A stretch of DNA of 64,000 nt from Eubacterium sp. (GTDB lineage: Bacteria; Bacillota; Clostridia; Oscillospirales; Acutalibacteraceae): the NCBI GenBank assembly GCA_014465955.1, contig JACTVT010000004.1, forward strand, positions 6,597 to 70,596, written 5' to 3'. The notes beneath the pieces were generated by a model. It did not search any database. It saw only the letters and a list, made by a program, of their open reading frames with translations, and had not been told where the DNA came from. The position numbers were made by a program, and so were the translations under genes. Below are positions 17,601-25,693 of this stretch, one piece after another; within the stretch, counting starts at the first letter, position 1; each line of letters starts with the position of its first letter.

Positions 17601-20310
17601 TTTCATGCGTATCTACATCTTCAAGTGTTGTCTTGATATCGACATAAGTACCTGTTTCCGGGTTAGTATATGTTGAAGTATTTGCAAGCGGAATTTCACC
17701 GCTTATACGATATTCACCGTTTACTTCTGCAAAGGTAAGTGAATTTGAAAAAGCAGCAGAACCATCACCTGTATCAACATTCACCGCAGATACAGCAGTA
17801 ACTTTAAAATGCTTACTCAAATCCTCAGCTGTACCATCGCCATCATAATCTGCAGTGCGAAAACGGAAAAATGTAGATTTTTCACCATCATAAGTACCGT
17901 CTGCAATTCTGTTACCTACATATGTGAAACTCATATCTTCTGTATTTGCAGTACCGTGAGTATAAACAACAGGGTCATAGTCAACTACACCGAGAATCTC
18001 ATTACTGTAATCCATAATTGTGAAATTATAGGTATCCTCACCACAGGATAAAGTAAATGAACCGGCATTATCAGCCTGAACAGTCATATAGTAACCTTGA
18101 TCAACAGCTGTTGGATTAACCTTACAGGAATGTGAATAAGTGTTGTTTGTTGAGGTTGACGGATAAATGAAATAATATGAATCGTCTACCTTGCAACCAA
18201 TAATATACTGACCGCCGTCTTTCAATTCATCCATAGTATTAATACGAACGAATCCTGGAAGTTCCGCACTTTCAGCAGTAGTTTCATTAGGTTTTGAAGG
18301 TCTATAAACTTCAAAGACAGCTAAATATCTATGCGCATCATTTGCAATACCGTCCTGACCGACACCGCCGCCGCTTCCGTAAGCAGTTGTCTGGTCAAAC
18401 TGGAATTTCTTTTCGCCTGATCTCCAATAAGCTAACGCTTCATTTTCACTATCAACAAACTTAAAGTAACCGTCATCTTCAATAATTCTAACAGATTCAC
18501 GTTTAACGGCTGACGGAAGACCAGGGTTAACAACAGTCATATAAACACCCATTGAACCAATTGTCCAGGTGCCGTTAACTTCTTTAGAAAATGTAAATGC
18601 AGCGTCACTGAGCGGAATTGATACACCATTAAACTCTTCCGAGTCACCAAGATTTGCATTAACCGATTTTCTCTGTTCATAAGAAATATGAGCATATTCA
18701 TTTAATTCAACATCGCTTCTATCTTTAACCAAATAAGTGGTATTGGAACCAGTTGCAAGAGTATAATCATATGTAGTTGCTTCATTTGGAATTCTCAAGC
18801 CTGTAATTTTTGTAATTTCAGGAAGTACAGAATATCTGATGCCTGCAGACTGATTTTCATACAAAAGGGCTACAGAGCCGTCTTTAAGTTCGGTCAAACA
18901 ACTGTAAGCAAAGAAACTTGAGTTGACAGTATACATAATCTGCTTATCGTTTAACCTTTTTGAACTATCCAAATTTACGATATTATGATCTTTATCAATT
19001 AAAAGTGTATAAACTACACCATTTGATCTTGAACCGCGCGGAGTAGAAAGCAAAATTGCATCATAGTAATTACCGTTATATTGGAGTTGCTTGGAATATT
19101 TAATTGCTGAAAGCTGACATCCGGAGTCAGTACCAATATCTCCCGTTGCAGGTGTTCCGTTTATATAAAGATAACCATCTTTATATGATTGCCATTCATA
19201 TGATGTTCCATTCCAAACTGCATCGGCATAAGTCATACGCTTCCAGCCGTTTCTTACAAAGCAGCGAATTGTATTAGCGTCAAGCTGAACAATAGCATTT
19301 TCACTTGACCAGTTACCACTGAATACACCGTCTAATTTTGGAAAATCAGGTGAACGATGCCATGTTTTACCTTCATCATCAGTATAAATAAAAGAAGAAC
19401 GCTGTGAGTTATTAGTTTTGTTCCATGAATATGTAGAAAATATAAGTCTGTCATGGTCTGCATCATAAATTCCACGACCGGGACCGACGCCTAAGAAAGC
19501 CTCGTCAGAATACTTAGCGGGAACAGGAATAAAATCAGACCAGGTTTTACCTTCATCAGTTGATTTTCTGAACAAAAGAAAAGTAACCTTGGCAGTCTGA
19601 AATTCACCATCACTGTAAAAAAGGTTGCCGCCTGTTTTGGATGTTCCGTTATAGATATAATAATCGTGGTCAACATAGTAACCTGTTTCAGTACCGTTAT
19701 TATTCATAATCGGTGCTCTGCCGGCAGCACCATCAGCATTGAAATCGCCTACATAATAATTGTAATTGCCGCCTTCACCGTATTTGAACAACTTAACGCG
19801 CAATACACCGCCGATATTGGCAAAAGCAGTATCGCCGCTTACTACCTGGTTGTTAGCACTGCTGGCATTAAGGGCGTAACCTGCAGGGAAAAATGTTGTG
19901 AGTAAATAAAGATTAGTACCATCTGTAACTAATTCGTGGTCGCATGTACTTGTTGATGCTTTACTAAACACATTACCATTATCAGGATAATAATTAGCAA
20001 ACGTGTATTCCCACGTACTACCGCCGTCTGTTGAACGAGAAACCATAGTATCGTTACCGCCGCCGTCCATACCGCCATTCCAACGTGCTTCGGCAACTGT
20101 AACGATAGTACCACTATCCAACGTAACCATTGCAGGAATACGGAACATTTCAGATGGCGTACCTGAGATATATGGCTGATATTCCGTTGTACCGTCTGCA
20201 GGTTTAGAACCGGATTCAACAGTTGCAAAAGCCATAATCGGAACGCTTGTTACAAGCATAAGAATAGCCATGAATAAAGCAAGGCTTCTTTTGAAACTTG
20301 ATTTTTTCAT
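14635..20310 (-). CDS. Large secreted GH33 sialidase (neuraminidase)
   Basis: Cleaves terminal sialic acid from host or dietary glycans outside the cell. The 1891-aa protein starts at ATG 20310, after an AGGAGG Shine-Dalgarno and with a signal peptide (cut near AFA, residue 29). The catalytic domain covers about 45-500: FRIP at 56-59, Asp boxes at about 93-100, 250-257 and 310-317 ('STDGGSTW', 'STDEGKTW', 'TDDEGKTW'), a probable nucleophile Tyr469 in 'FAYSCL' and Glu485 in 'LLYENQ'. About 1,390 further residues form beta-rich regions and a helical stretch (about 1300-1540). No LPXTG, dockerin or surface-layer repeat ends the protein, so its anchoring is unclear. An upstream in-frame start (20346) lacks a Shine-Dalgarno. 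Confidence 0.9.
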   Translation of the reverse strand: MKKSSFKRSLALFMAILMLVTSVPIMAFATVESGSKPADGTTEYQPYISGTPSEMFRIPAMVTLDSGTIVTVAEARWNGGMDGGGNDTMVSRSTDGGSTWEYTFANYYPDNGNVFSKASTSTCDHELVTDGTNLYLLTTFFPAGYALNASSANNQVVSGDTAFANIGGVLRVKLFKYGEGGNYNYYVGDFNADGAAGRAPIMNNNGTETGYYVDHDYYIYNGTSKTGGNLFYSDGEFQTAKVTFLLFRKSTDEGKTWSDFIPVPAKYSDEAFLGVGPGRGIYDADHDRLIFSTYSWNKTNNSQRSSFIYTDDEGKTWHRSPDFPKLDGVFSGNWSSENAIVQLDANTIRCFVRNGWKRMTYADAVWNGTSYEWQSYKDGYLYINGTPATGDIGTDSGCQLSAIKYSKQLQYNGNYYDAILLSTPRGSRSNGVVYTLLIDKDHNIVNLDSSKRLNDKQIMYTVNSSFFAYSCLTELKDGSVALLYENQSAGIRYSVLPEITKITGLRIPNEATTYDYTLATGSNTTYLVKDRSDVELNEYAHISYEQRKSVNANLGDSEEFNGVSIPLSDAAFTFSKEVNGTWTIGSMGVYMTVVNPGLPSAVKRESVRIIEDDGYFKFVDSENEALAYWRSGEKKFQFDQTTAYGSGGGVGQDGIANDAHRYLAVFEVYRPSKPNETTAESAELPGFVRINTMDELKDGGQYIIGCKVDDSYYFIYPSTSTNNTYSHSCKVNPTAVDQGYYMTVQADNAGSFTLSCGEDTYNFTIMDYSNEILGVVDYDPVVYTHGTANTEDMSFTYVGNRIADGTYDGEKSTFFRFRTADYDGDGTAEDLSKHFKVTAVSAVNVDTGDGSAAFSNSLTFAEVNGEYRISGEIPLANTSTYTNPETGTYVDIKTTLEDVDTHEIYTQTDRLYVTSNPVPGHVLSYIPSEYNLNRNKFFPFGTYIIAPGSIGNTRNKKNSDTYTYALTNAKHIFNPVKYSDMALYSNKSDVIYSEQNNSEIKYAGYVGLNTFRYVLVGDHTREIPVLDYNFNPNNTDGYIIGTYYLDVSSPNANNMGINGLTKQNDNSYSFNLDFERKSLNYNFKDDNNDVSITITGPYSGNRPNWDNIYGGDRSLITKIGGDGEITRKSYDQVFGASGSTYYIRQGGQPVNSDKSTTVDCSTVANIQSNTAYSLKGALRYHETRNVIKDDGYAWNDILFPFEIKYCDKSAERNVYENSIKNVLRSTDYTATTWDKYMDKAMAYEQFLNNYTILTKDEYNTNNKNMQIDNVAENFPLKDGEVIDIPDSYSTIQKRADFDELLNQIDEKQAILNNGLFISNDTYYTPSSFANLGSDIQTEKDYYDGKGVDPTGQVTDPDKVRANLAGWEIGPYSETKTDLQNEIDDHADTLRNKSVSVAADDSVYVAAKDEFSRIDKTAYTDNGATIQAAFDEGDGKIYVNPAEKYPDLAYLSGYDRDLVDITVQQETEEKIIDNAITEALTQMTVAAEKANVKQYNVAINANGTAQTVEGVTGLHNYGEIVYIDFSPYFDAETQNIECVVTSYRANEKGEIVPTTTTANLSYYADKNYIVPILIQNDIEFTVTATDKAVKQATIVDYYGTVIGTLTGETVTVDTATQTVTDGNQTIKAKNSPKYSFTGWSLADDTYPITEGMVISQVGKLIPGGCQITAQGGKVNTLDVFNSNQLNLKLTLAANNPNAIWTRTVDGKETLASYEANFVNFSSGADVLYKAYDNIDALPTELRTLAESNTPAINGVGYYANGKFTLSVDYSAPIVRVKDDKGNDTDELVVNVLDAGIIFTTTNPQNLYKGGEGTTTYAAPRIAHWSSDSVNAKNSGTFTMSTSKNIDGAYMRAYVSYTLPYGKGTTLPYVAYSDTVYKCEKQADGSYKVTAVN

Positions 20311-20459
20311 ATAAATCCTCCTGTTTATTCTTTGTTTATACTGCAAATTGTGCAGGCAAATATTTACTGACTACATATTGTACCTTTAATCAGCAGGAAA
20401 AACAAAGTCAGATAGGTTGAATTTGCATTTGAACGCACCTATCCATTTATTACAGAATA
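20311..20459 (-). promoter_or_regulatory. Sialidase 5' leader, about 140 nt with two inverted repeats
   Basis: Between the predicted transcript start and the ATG lie GATAGGT/ACCTATC (arms at 20411-20417 and 20437-20443, 19 nt apart) and CTGCA/TGCAG (20341-20355). The first begins only about 10 nt after the expected start of transcription. It could be an operator or a 5' hairpin that stabilises the message. No known riboswitch was recognised. Confidence 0.4.
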
Positions 20460-20488
20460 ATTATAATATTGCGTTAATCATTTGTCAA
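20460..20488 (-). promoter_or_regulatory. Consensus sigma-A promoter of the sialidase
   Basis: A perfect TTGACA (20488-20483), 17-nt spacer and perfect TATAAT (20465-20460) on the minus strand. It is the closest match to consensus found in this window and implies strong transcription unless repressed. The next gene upstream is a WYL regulator ending at 20647. Confidence 0.9.
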
Positions 20489-20555
20489 GAGAATTTATGA
20501 ATAAATTGTAAATTATTTTAAAGTTTAACATAATGGTATGATTTGTATAAAAAAC

Positions 20556-20577
20556 GGGAGGGCACAGAGACCCTCCC
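20556..20577 (-). terminator. Terminator after the WYL regulator
   Basis: GGGAGGG (20556-20562) and CCCTCCC (20571-20577) form a 7-bp stem with an 8-nt loop, followed on the minus strand by GTTTTTTATAC. It insulates the WYL/dnaG run from the sialidase promoter. Confidence 0.85.
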
Positions 20578-20616
20578 TTACATTATTACAAATAGGTTTG
20601 ATTGATTATATTACAC

Positions 20617-20643
20617 GGTGCGTCGAGGACGCCGCACCCTACA
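20617..20643. repeat. GC-rich palindromic intergenic element, copy 2
   Basis: GGTGCGTCGAGG at 20617-20628 is identical to 1019-1030, and the element ends CCCTACA as in copy 1. GCGTC-GAG-GACGC makes a tight hairpin with outer GGT/ACC pairing. The 6-bp direct repeat TATTAC flanks it (20609-20614 and 20645-20650), and the right copy overlaps the WYL stop codon. This may be the trace of an insertion. Confidence 0.6.
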
Positions 20644-20646
20644 GTA

Positions 20647-21645
20647 TTACATCAGCGTTTTATAGTTGCTTAAAACAGAATATGCTTTGCATTTTACTTT
20701 ATCAATCATATGCTGAGGTGAAACGACCTTTACCCTGTCACCATACTGCATTATCCAACTGACAAATCCGTCGCTTACCGCTGCCTGAATTTTAGTTTCA
20801 AAATGATTTTCATCTACCGCGGCAAGAGGAATTTTGGGACCGAAGCGATCCATCATTTCTTCTCTTAATTCCAAATGACAAACAAGCGTAATTTCCTCTG
20901 TTGTACCGCTGAACATATTAAACATTTTTGAAGCATAATCAGCCGTATCAAACGCATATTTATACTCGCTTACCTCGCTGAAATGACGAATGGTTTTGTC
21001 AAGAATTTCCAATTTACGAATACGGTCAACACGCAAATTCATTAAATTGTCGTATTTGCTCTTATTGCAGACAAGATAATAATGCCCGTCTTTCCAAATA
21101 AGTGCATATGGTGAAACTGTAAAAATTTTATTTGTATAAGACTTTTTGGTTTCCTTATCAATATTTCGTCTTCTATAATTAAAACGAACCATTTTTCGCC
21201 TGCTGATGGCATCATAAAGATTATCTATCAAATAATAAATTTCTTCATTATCACATTTATTTTTATTTTCACAATATACCTGAGAAGTTAAATCATCTGC
21301 CTGATGTGATGATACAAGGCTTTCAAGTTTATAAATAAGAGATTTAGTTTTTGCAGGGGTTATGAATCCGGCAGAATTAACAGCATCAATAAGGAGTCTT
21401 ACTTCCGGAAGCTGGAACTTCCGCGAGGTCATATAAAAGCCTTTTTTAGGATATGATGTACTGACAATTTCACAGCCGATTTCATTAAGCGCCTTTATAT
21501 CTGCATAAATACTTTTTCGCTCACAGGTAACGCCTTTTTCGGCAAGCATACTTATTAAATCCGAGGAAGAAAGCGGATTTTCTTCATCTGAATACTCCTC
21601 AAAAAATTTATATATCAGCAAAGTTTTCATTTTTGAATTCTGCAC
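20647..21645 (-). CDS. HTH-WYL transcriptional regulator
   Basis: The N-terminal winged helix-turn-helix (about residues 5-60, with 'CERKSIYADIKALNEIG' as the recognition-helix region) is followed by a WYL ligand-binding domain ('PYALIWKDGHYYLVC') and a C-terminal WCX-type extension. WYL regulators bind nucleic-acid or small ligands and control DNA damage, defence or catabolic genes. GTG at 21645 is chosen because AGAGGTGA lies 6 nt upstream (332 aa); a GTG three codons earlier would have no Shine-Dalgarno. It may regulate the neighbouring sialidase, but nothing in the sequence proves it. Confidence 0.88.
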   Translation of the reverse strand: MQNSKMKTLLIYKFFEEYSDEENPLSSSDLISMLAEKGVTCERKSIYADIKALNEIGCEIVSTSYPKKGFYMTSRKFQLPEVRLLIDAVNSAGFITPAKTKSLIYKLESLVSSHQADDLTSQVYCENKNKCDNEEIYYLIDNLYDAISRRKMVRFNYRRRNIDKETKKSYTNKIFTVSPYALIWKDGHYYLVCNKSKYDNLMNLRVDRIRKLEILDKTIRHFSEVSEYKYAFDTADYASKMFNMFSGTTEEITLVCHLELREEMMDRFGPKIPLAAVDENHFETKIQAAVSDGFVSWIMQYGDRVKVVSPQHMIDKVKCKAYSVLSNYKTLM

Positions 21646-21664
21646 AGAAATCACCTCTGTACAA

Positions 21665-21693
21665 ATTTTATCACATTGAACTTATATTTTCAA
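21665..21693 (-). promoter_or_regulatory. Possible own promoter of the WYL regulator
   Basis: TTGAAA (21693-21688), a 17-nt spacer and TAAAAT (21670-21665) overlap the end of the penicillin-binding protein gene. The transcript would begin almost at the Shine-Dalgarno, which is unusually short, so the call is tentative. Confidence 0.4.
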
Positions 21694-23152
21694 CTATAGT
21701 TCTGAAAATCGGACAGCAATCCCCTGCTCCGCTCGTTCCGTTTTCATTCATAACAACAATGGCGTATTTCGGGTTATTATAAGGATAAAAACCGGCAAAC
21801 CAGGTATTGCAGATTTCTTTTTCGCCGACGTAACGCCCCGTCTGAGCGGTTGAGGTTTTACCGGCGGACATAAAATTATAATCGGCGTTTCTGCCTGTTC
21901 CGTTACTGACGACATAGCGCATATATTCCGACAATTTATAGGCAGTTGAGGCGTTCATAACCCTTTCGCCACGTGAGGGCTCATTATAATATGCACCGCC
22001 GTTTTCATCTACGCTGCCGAGAATAATATTAGGATTATAGTAAACGCCTCCGTTGGCAATTGACGATATGAATGAACAAAAATGAACTGGCGAATCTGTA
22101 AGCATTCCCTGACCGAAACCAAGAAGTGCGAGTTGTCCTTTGGACTTCAATGCATTTTCGTCAGGAAAACTGCCTGCTTTTACAGTTATTTCGTCTTCAA
22201 GATAAATATCTTCACCGAAACCGAGTGATTTTGCTGTTTCCGTCAATTTATCAGCACCAAGGGCAAGAGCAAGATTTACAAAATAACAGTTGCAGGAATT
22301 AGCAAGCGCCTCTTTCATACTCTGATTACCGTGTGCAGTTTTCTTCTGACAGGAATATGTGGTATCACCCACTGTAATACTGCCTTCACAATTATAATTT
22401 TCAAGAATATTATGCTGAATCGCACAAACACAAACGGCAAGTTTAAACACCGAACCCACGGGACAGGGAAGAATTCCTCTGTTCAGATAATCATCACCTT
22501 TACTGACGAGTGCAAGAATATTACCGTTTTTTACGTCCATAACAACAACAGCACCTTTTTGCATTGATTCAGCCGCTTCGTTGACAATCTTTTGAAAATT
22601 ACTGTTTAATGTAAGAATCACACCACGCTGAATATAATATTCATCATCAACAATTGTACCGTTATCACCGTCAAGCAATCTTCCGAGTGCATCTACTGAA
22701 AAATTAACTTTTTTACTTCCGATTTCATCATTGAAATTTGCTTTAATTGAATTGATAAAAATATCATCACTTTTCAAATCATCAACAACTTCAACAGTTT
22801 GGATATATTTTAAATTTTTATTAGGCTTACTCACTGTTCTGATAACAGGATATCCTTTTGAAAGTTCATCTTTTATTTCCTTAATTTCACTTTTGCTATA
22901 CAAATATTGAAGTTCATTAAGACACTTTTCATTAGGTCTGATTATAATTTTATATGCAACTTTATTATTGCTGATTTTATTTAAATTGCAGTCATAAAGC
23001 GTTGGTTTGAGTACAGACAAATCAAGCGAATAACTGTTATAGCCTGAAGACACTTCATACTCACCGCTGAAAATAATATACGCTATTCTGCCAACGGAAG
23101 CAGTAAGCGCCAATATTATTGAAACGCAGATTGCCGTAACCCTTTTATACAT
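21671..23152 (-). CDS. Class B penicillin-binding protein (transpeptidase)
   Basis: Cross-links peptidoglycan outside the membrane. An N-terminal membrane helix (about residues 5-27) leads to a small pedestal and then the transpeptidase domain with SVFK at 234-237 (catalytic Ser234), SCN at 286-288 and KTS at 432-434 (usually KTG). At 493 aa it is compact for a class B enzyme. It resembles PbpA/SpoVD-like proteins; whether it serves growth or spore cortex is not clear. No Shine-Dalgarno is seen other than GGGGTG inside the 3' arm of the upstream hairpin, with five T between that arm and the ATG. Confidence 0.88.
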   Translation of the reverse strand: MYKRVTAICVSIILALTASVGRIAYIIFSGEYEVSSGYNSYSLDLSVLKPTLYDCNLNKISNNKVAYKIIIRPNEKCLNELQYLYSKSEIKEIKDELSKGYPVIRTVSKPNKNLKYIQTVEVVDDLKSDDIFINSIKANFNDEIGSKKVNFSVDALGRLLDGDNGTIVDDEYYIQRGVILTLNSNFQKIVNEAAESMQKGAVVVMDVKNGNILALVSKGDDYLNRGILPCPVGSVFKLAVCVCAIQHNILENYNCEGSITVGDTTYSCQKKTAHGNQSMKEALANSCNCYFVNLALALGADKLTETAKSLGFGEDIYLEDEITVKAGSFPDENALKSKGQLALLGFGQGMLTDSPVHFCSFISSIANGGVYYNPNIILGSVDENGGAYYNEPSRGERVMNASTAYKLSEYMRYVVSNGTGRNADYNFMSAGKTSTAQTGRYVGEKEICNTWFAGFYPYNNPKYAIVVMNENGTSGAGDCCPIFRTIVENISSM

Positions 23153-23186
23153 AAAAACACCCCTGTGTTATTATTCACAGGAGTGT
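23152..23186 (-). terminator. Terminator-like hairpin whose 3' arm holds the PBP Shine-Dalgarno
   Basis: In minus-strand sense ACACTCCTGTG, an 8-nt loop and CACAGGGGTGT (stem at 23157-23186, one mismatch) are followed by TTTTT and then ATG of the penicillin-binding protein. It starts 6 nt after the peptidase U32 stop. The same 3' arm carries GGGGTG, the only plausible ribosome-binding sequence. It may therefore end most transcripts and also mask translation of the next gene. Confidence 0.6.
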
Positions 23187-23192
23187 AAAAAT

Positions 23193-24422
23193 TTAATCTC
23201 TTTTACGCCTTAAAATTGCATCTTCCGAAATCGGGATACTGCATTTAAAAGAGTAAGTATCCGTTGCTTTATTGGCAACATCGGTTTTTTCATCATCATT
23301 GACATTATACAAATCGTCAACAGTAATGACATAAGGTTTTTTAAAGGGTTCAACAACTTCAAGAGTATCGCCTTCAAAAAATCTGTTCCTTTGGGAAACA
23401 ATAAGGCGCTGATTTTCAGCATCATACTCTTTAAAAAGAGCGCAGACATCCCATTCACGCTGATAGCCGCCGGTATCAAGTACCTGACCGTTTTTCATTC
23501 TGCCGAAATTAAAACCGGTAGTATATTCACGATGACTCATTTTGTCCATTTCCTGAAGAATCCAATCAGGAACTTTAAAATCTTTTGACGGATTTTCAAG
23601 ATATTCATCAATAGCGGCACGATAAGCATATGTTACAATTGCAGTGTAATACTCACTTTTGGCCCTGCCCTCAATCTTAAACGAATCTACACCCGCATCA
23701 ACAAGTTCGGGAATGTGTTCAATCATACAAAGATCACGGGAATTGAAAATATATGTTCCCTCTTCTTCCTGATTAATAGGAAAAAACTGACCGGGTCTTG
23801 TTTCCTCGACCAGATGATATTTCCATCTGCATGGCTGAGCGCAGTCACCTCTGTTTGCGTCCCGACCGACCATATAATCAGACAAAATGCATCTGCCGCT
23901 GAAACTCATACACATCGCACCGTGAACGAAAACTTCTATTTCAAGATTTGGATTAGCCTTATCACGGATAGTTTTAATTTCATCAAGTGACAGTTCACGT
24001 GCCGTAACGATTCTTGAAGCGCCCATTTCATAAAATGCATTCGCTGACTGATAGTTAACAATTCCTGCCTGCGTCGAAATATGAATATCTGTATCAGGGG
24101 CATATTTCTTTGCAAGGCTCAAAACGCCCATATCAGCAATAATAAGCGCATCAACGCCGATTGATGAAACATACCTGAGATAATCCGGCAAAACATCTAT
24201 TTCGTTATTTCTCGGAAGTGTATTGCATGTTAAATATATTTTTTTGTTATTCTTATGAACGAATTCTACTGCCTCTTTCAACTGGTCTGCATCAAAGTTT
24301 GACGGATTCGTACGCATACCGAACATTGTTCCGCCGACATAAATTGCATCAGCTCCGAATTTAACTGCAAGTTTTAATCGTTCCATATCACCGCTTGGTG
24401 AAAGTAATTCAATATTTCTCAT
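23193..24422 (-). CDS. Peptidase U32-family protein (TrhP-like tRNA hydroxylation)
   Basis: U32 proteins of this type make 5-hydroxyuridine at tRNA position 34 from prephenate (TrhP), or act on 23S rRNA (RlhA); few are true peptidases. The signature is 'EVFVHGAMCMSFSGRC' with more cysteines in 'RGDCAQPCRW', which likely hold an iron-sulfur cluster. The N-terminus 'ELLSPSGDMERLK' is typical. 409 aa from ATG 24422; a TTG two codons earlier would overlap the mltG stop. It follows mltG, close to the Bacillus yrrL-yrrO order, supporting a TrhP role. Confidence 0.88.
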   Translation of the reverse strand: MRNIELLSPSGDMERLKLAVKFGADAIYVGGTMFGMRTNPSNFDADQLKEAVEFVHKNNKKIYLTCNTLPRNNEIDVLPDYLRYVSSIGVDALIIADMGVLSLAKKYAPDTDIHISTQAGIVNYQSANAFYEMGASRIVTARELSLDEIKTIRDKANPNLEIEVFVHGAMCMSFSGRCILSDYMVGRDANRGDCAQPCRWKYHLVEETRPGQFFPINQEEEGTYIFNSRDLCMIEHIPELVDAGVDSFKIEGRAKSEYYTAIVTYAYRAAIDEYLENPSKDFKVPDWILQEMDKMSHREYTTGFNFGRMKNGQVLDTGGYQREWDVCALFKEYDAENQRLIVSQRNRFFEGDTLEVVEPFKKPYVITVDDLYNVNDDEKTDVANKATDTYSFKCSIPISEDAILRRKRD

Positions 24423-24424
24423 AA

Positions 24425-25690
24425 TCAATATTCCAAATAAGGTGCATAGGTTTTAATTTTGTTTCTGAACTCCGTCGGATTTGCAGCAGTATAAAGATTG
24501 CGCTTATTATCGTGGAAGAAATAATAATCGTCTGATTCTTCAGGCCACAGAACGGCTTCAATTGCCGCAATACCGGGATTGCATATAGGTCCTTTCGGTA
24601 AGCCTTTAAACTTTGAATCATTATTTGTATTATAATACTTTAAATAATATTCTGCAGTATGCGCCGAAGTTGATGACAGCGACGGTGCTACTTTATTATT
24701 GATATAGTCGGTCGTTGACTGACAGCCGAGAGTCGGGAAGTTTGTCTGATCCTTAAGACGGTTTTCAATAATTCCTGCAATAATCGGCATTTGCTCATTT
24801 GTACCAGCCTCTGCCTGAACAATTGATGCGATAATCATAACCTCATTCATTGTAAAACCGAGTTCTTTTGCTCTGTTCCTGTATTCTTCGGTTATTTTCT
24901 TTTCTGTTGTTGAAAGGAAAGTTTCAATTGTGCTTGATGCACTCTGACCGATATAAAAATCATAAGTTTCCGGGAAAAGATAGCCCTCAAGTCTGTATGG
25001 CACTTCCTCGCTTGCCTCAAGATTTGAAACAAGAGAATAAGAATAATCTGTAGATTCAATTACTGCAAGCAGAGCAGCCCTGTCACAAACCTCATTATCA
25101 ACAAGTTTATTGACAATATCGGCTGTTGTATAACCCTCAGGAAAAGTCAATCGAATTGTTTCTGTATTTTCGGGTGCACCTTTCAGTGTAGTCAGCATGC
25201 CTTCAAGTCCCATTCTGCCGTATAAATAATAAACGCCTGCCTCATATGGTCCTGAACAATCATATGACGGCAATAATTTATCTGCGACAGACACAAACAG
25301 TTTGCAGAAATTTTTACAGGTAATAAGTCCGTTATCTGCAAGAATGTCTATAGCATCAGATGATTTTTCAATCTGCTGATTATAACTTACAGTTACCGAT
25401 GATGTAGTTTTGGTCATACCGAAAATATCGTTAAGACAAAGAACGGCATAAACAGACAAAATCATAGAAACCGCTATAACAACTATAAAAAATACATAAG
25501 TAGAAGCAACCGTATGATTTGCCGCTCTTTTCTTTGCTTTGGCAGCAGTTTTTTGTTTAATTCTTTCTACTTCCTTTTGATGACTTATTTTTTTTGCAAA
25601 ATCTTCATTTGAAAAATAAACGTCTTTTTTCTGTGAGTCCGAATCAACGGGATTGATACCTGATTCGTTAAATTTGAATTCATCAGACAT
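24425..25690 (-). CDS. mltG: Endolytic murein transglycosylase MltG
   Basis: Cuts nascent glycan strands at the membrane and so sets their length. A charged cytoplasmic N-terminus of about 62 residues precedes one membrane helix (about 63-86). The extracellular YceG domain has the conserved 'FPEGYTTADIVNKL' and the catalytic Glu in 'ASIVQAEAG', then 'CNPGIAAIEAVLWPEESDDYYFF'. 421 aa. The long Lys/Arg/Gln-rich cytoplasmic tail is typical of clostridial members. It lies between 5-formyl-THF cyclo-ligase and the U32 gene. Confidence 0.94.
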   Translation of the reverse strand: MSDEFKFNESGINPVDSDSQKKDVYFSNEDFAKKISHQKEVERIKQKTAAKAKKRAANHTVASTYVFFIVVIAVSMILSVYAVLCLNDIFGMTKTTSSVTVSYNQQIEKSSDAIDILADNGLITCKNFCKLFVSVADKLLPSYDCSGPYEAGVYYLYGRMGLEGMLTTLKGAPENTETIRLTFPEGYTTADIVNKLVDNEVCDRAALLAVIESTDYSYSLVSNLEASEEVPYRLEGYLFPETYDFYIGQSASSTIETFLSTTEKKITEEYRNRAKELGFTMNEVMIIASIVQAEAGTNEQMPIIAGIIENRLKDQTNFPTLGCQSTTDYINNKVAPSLSSTSAHTAEYYLKYYNTNNDSKFKGLPKGPICNPGIAAIEAVLWPEESDDYYFFHDNKRNLYTAANPTEFRNKIKTYAPYLEY

Positions 25691-25693
25691 GTT

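Noticed and set aside
20311..20346. Upstream in-frame start for the sialidase
   Set aside because: It has no Shine-Dalgarno and would place twelve charged residues before the signal peptide; ATG 20310 has AGGAGG at correct spacing.
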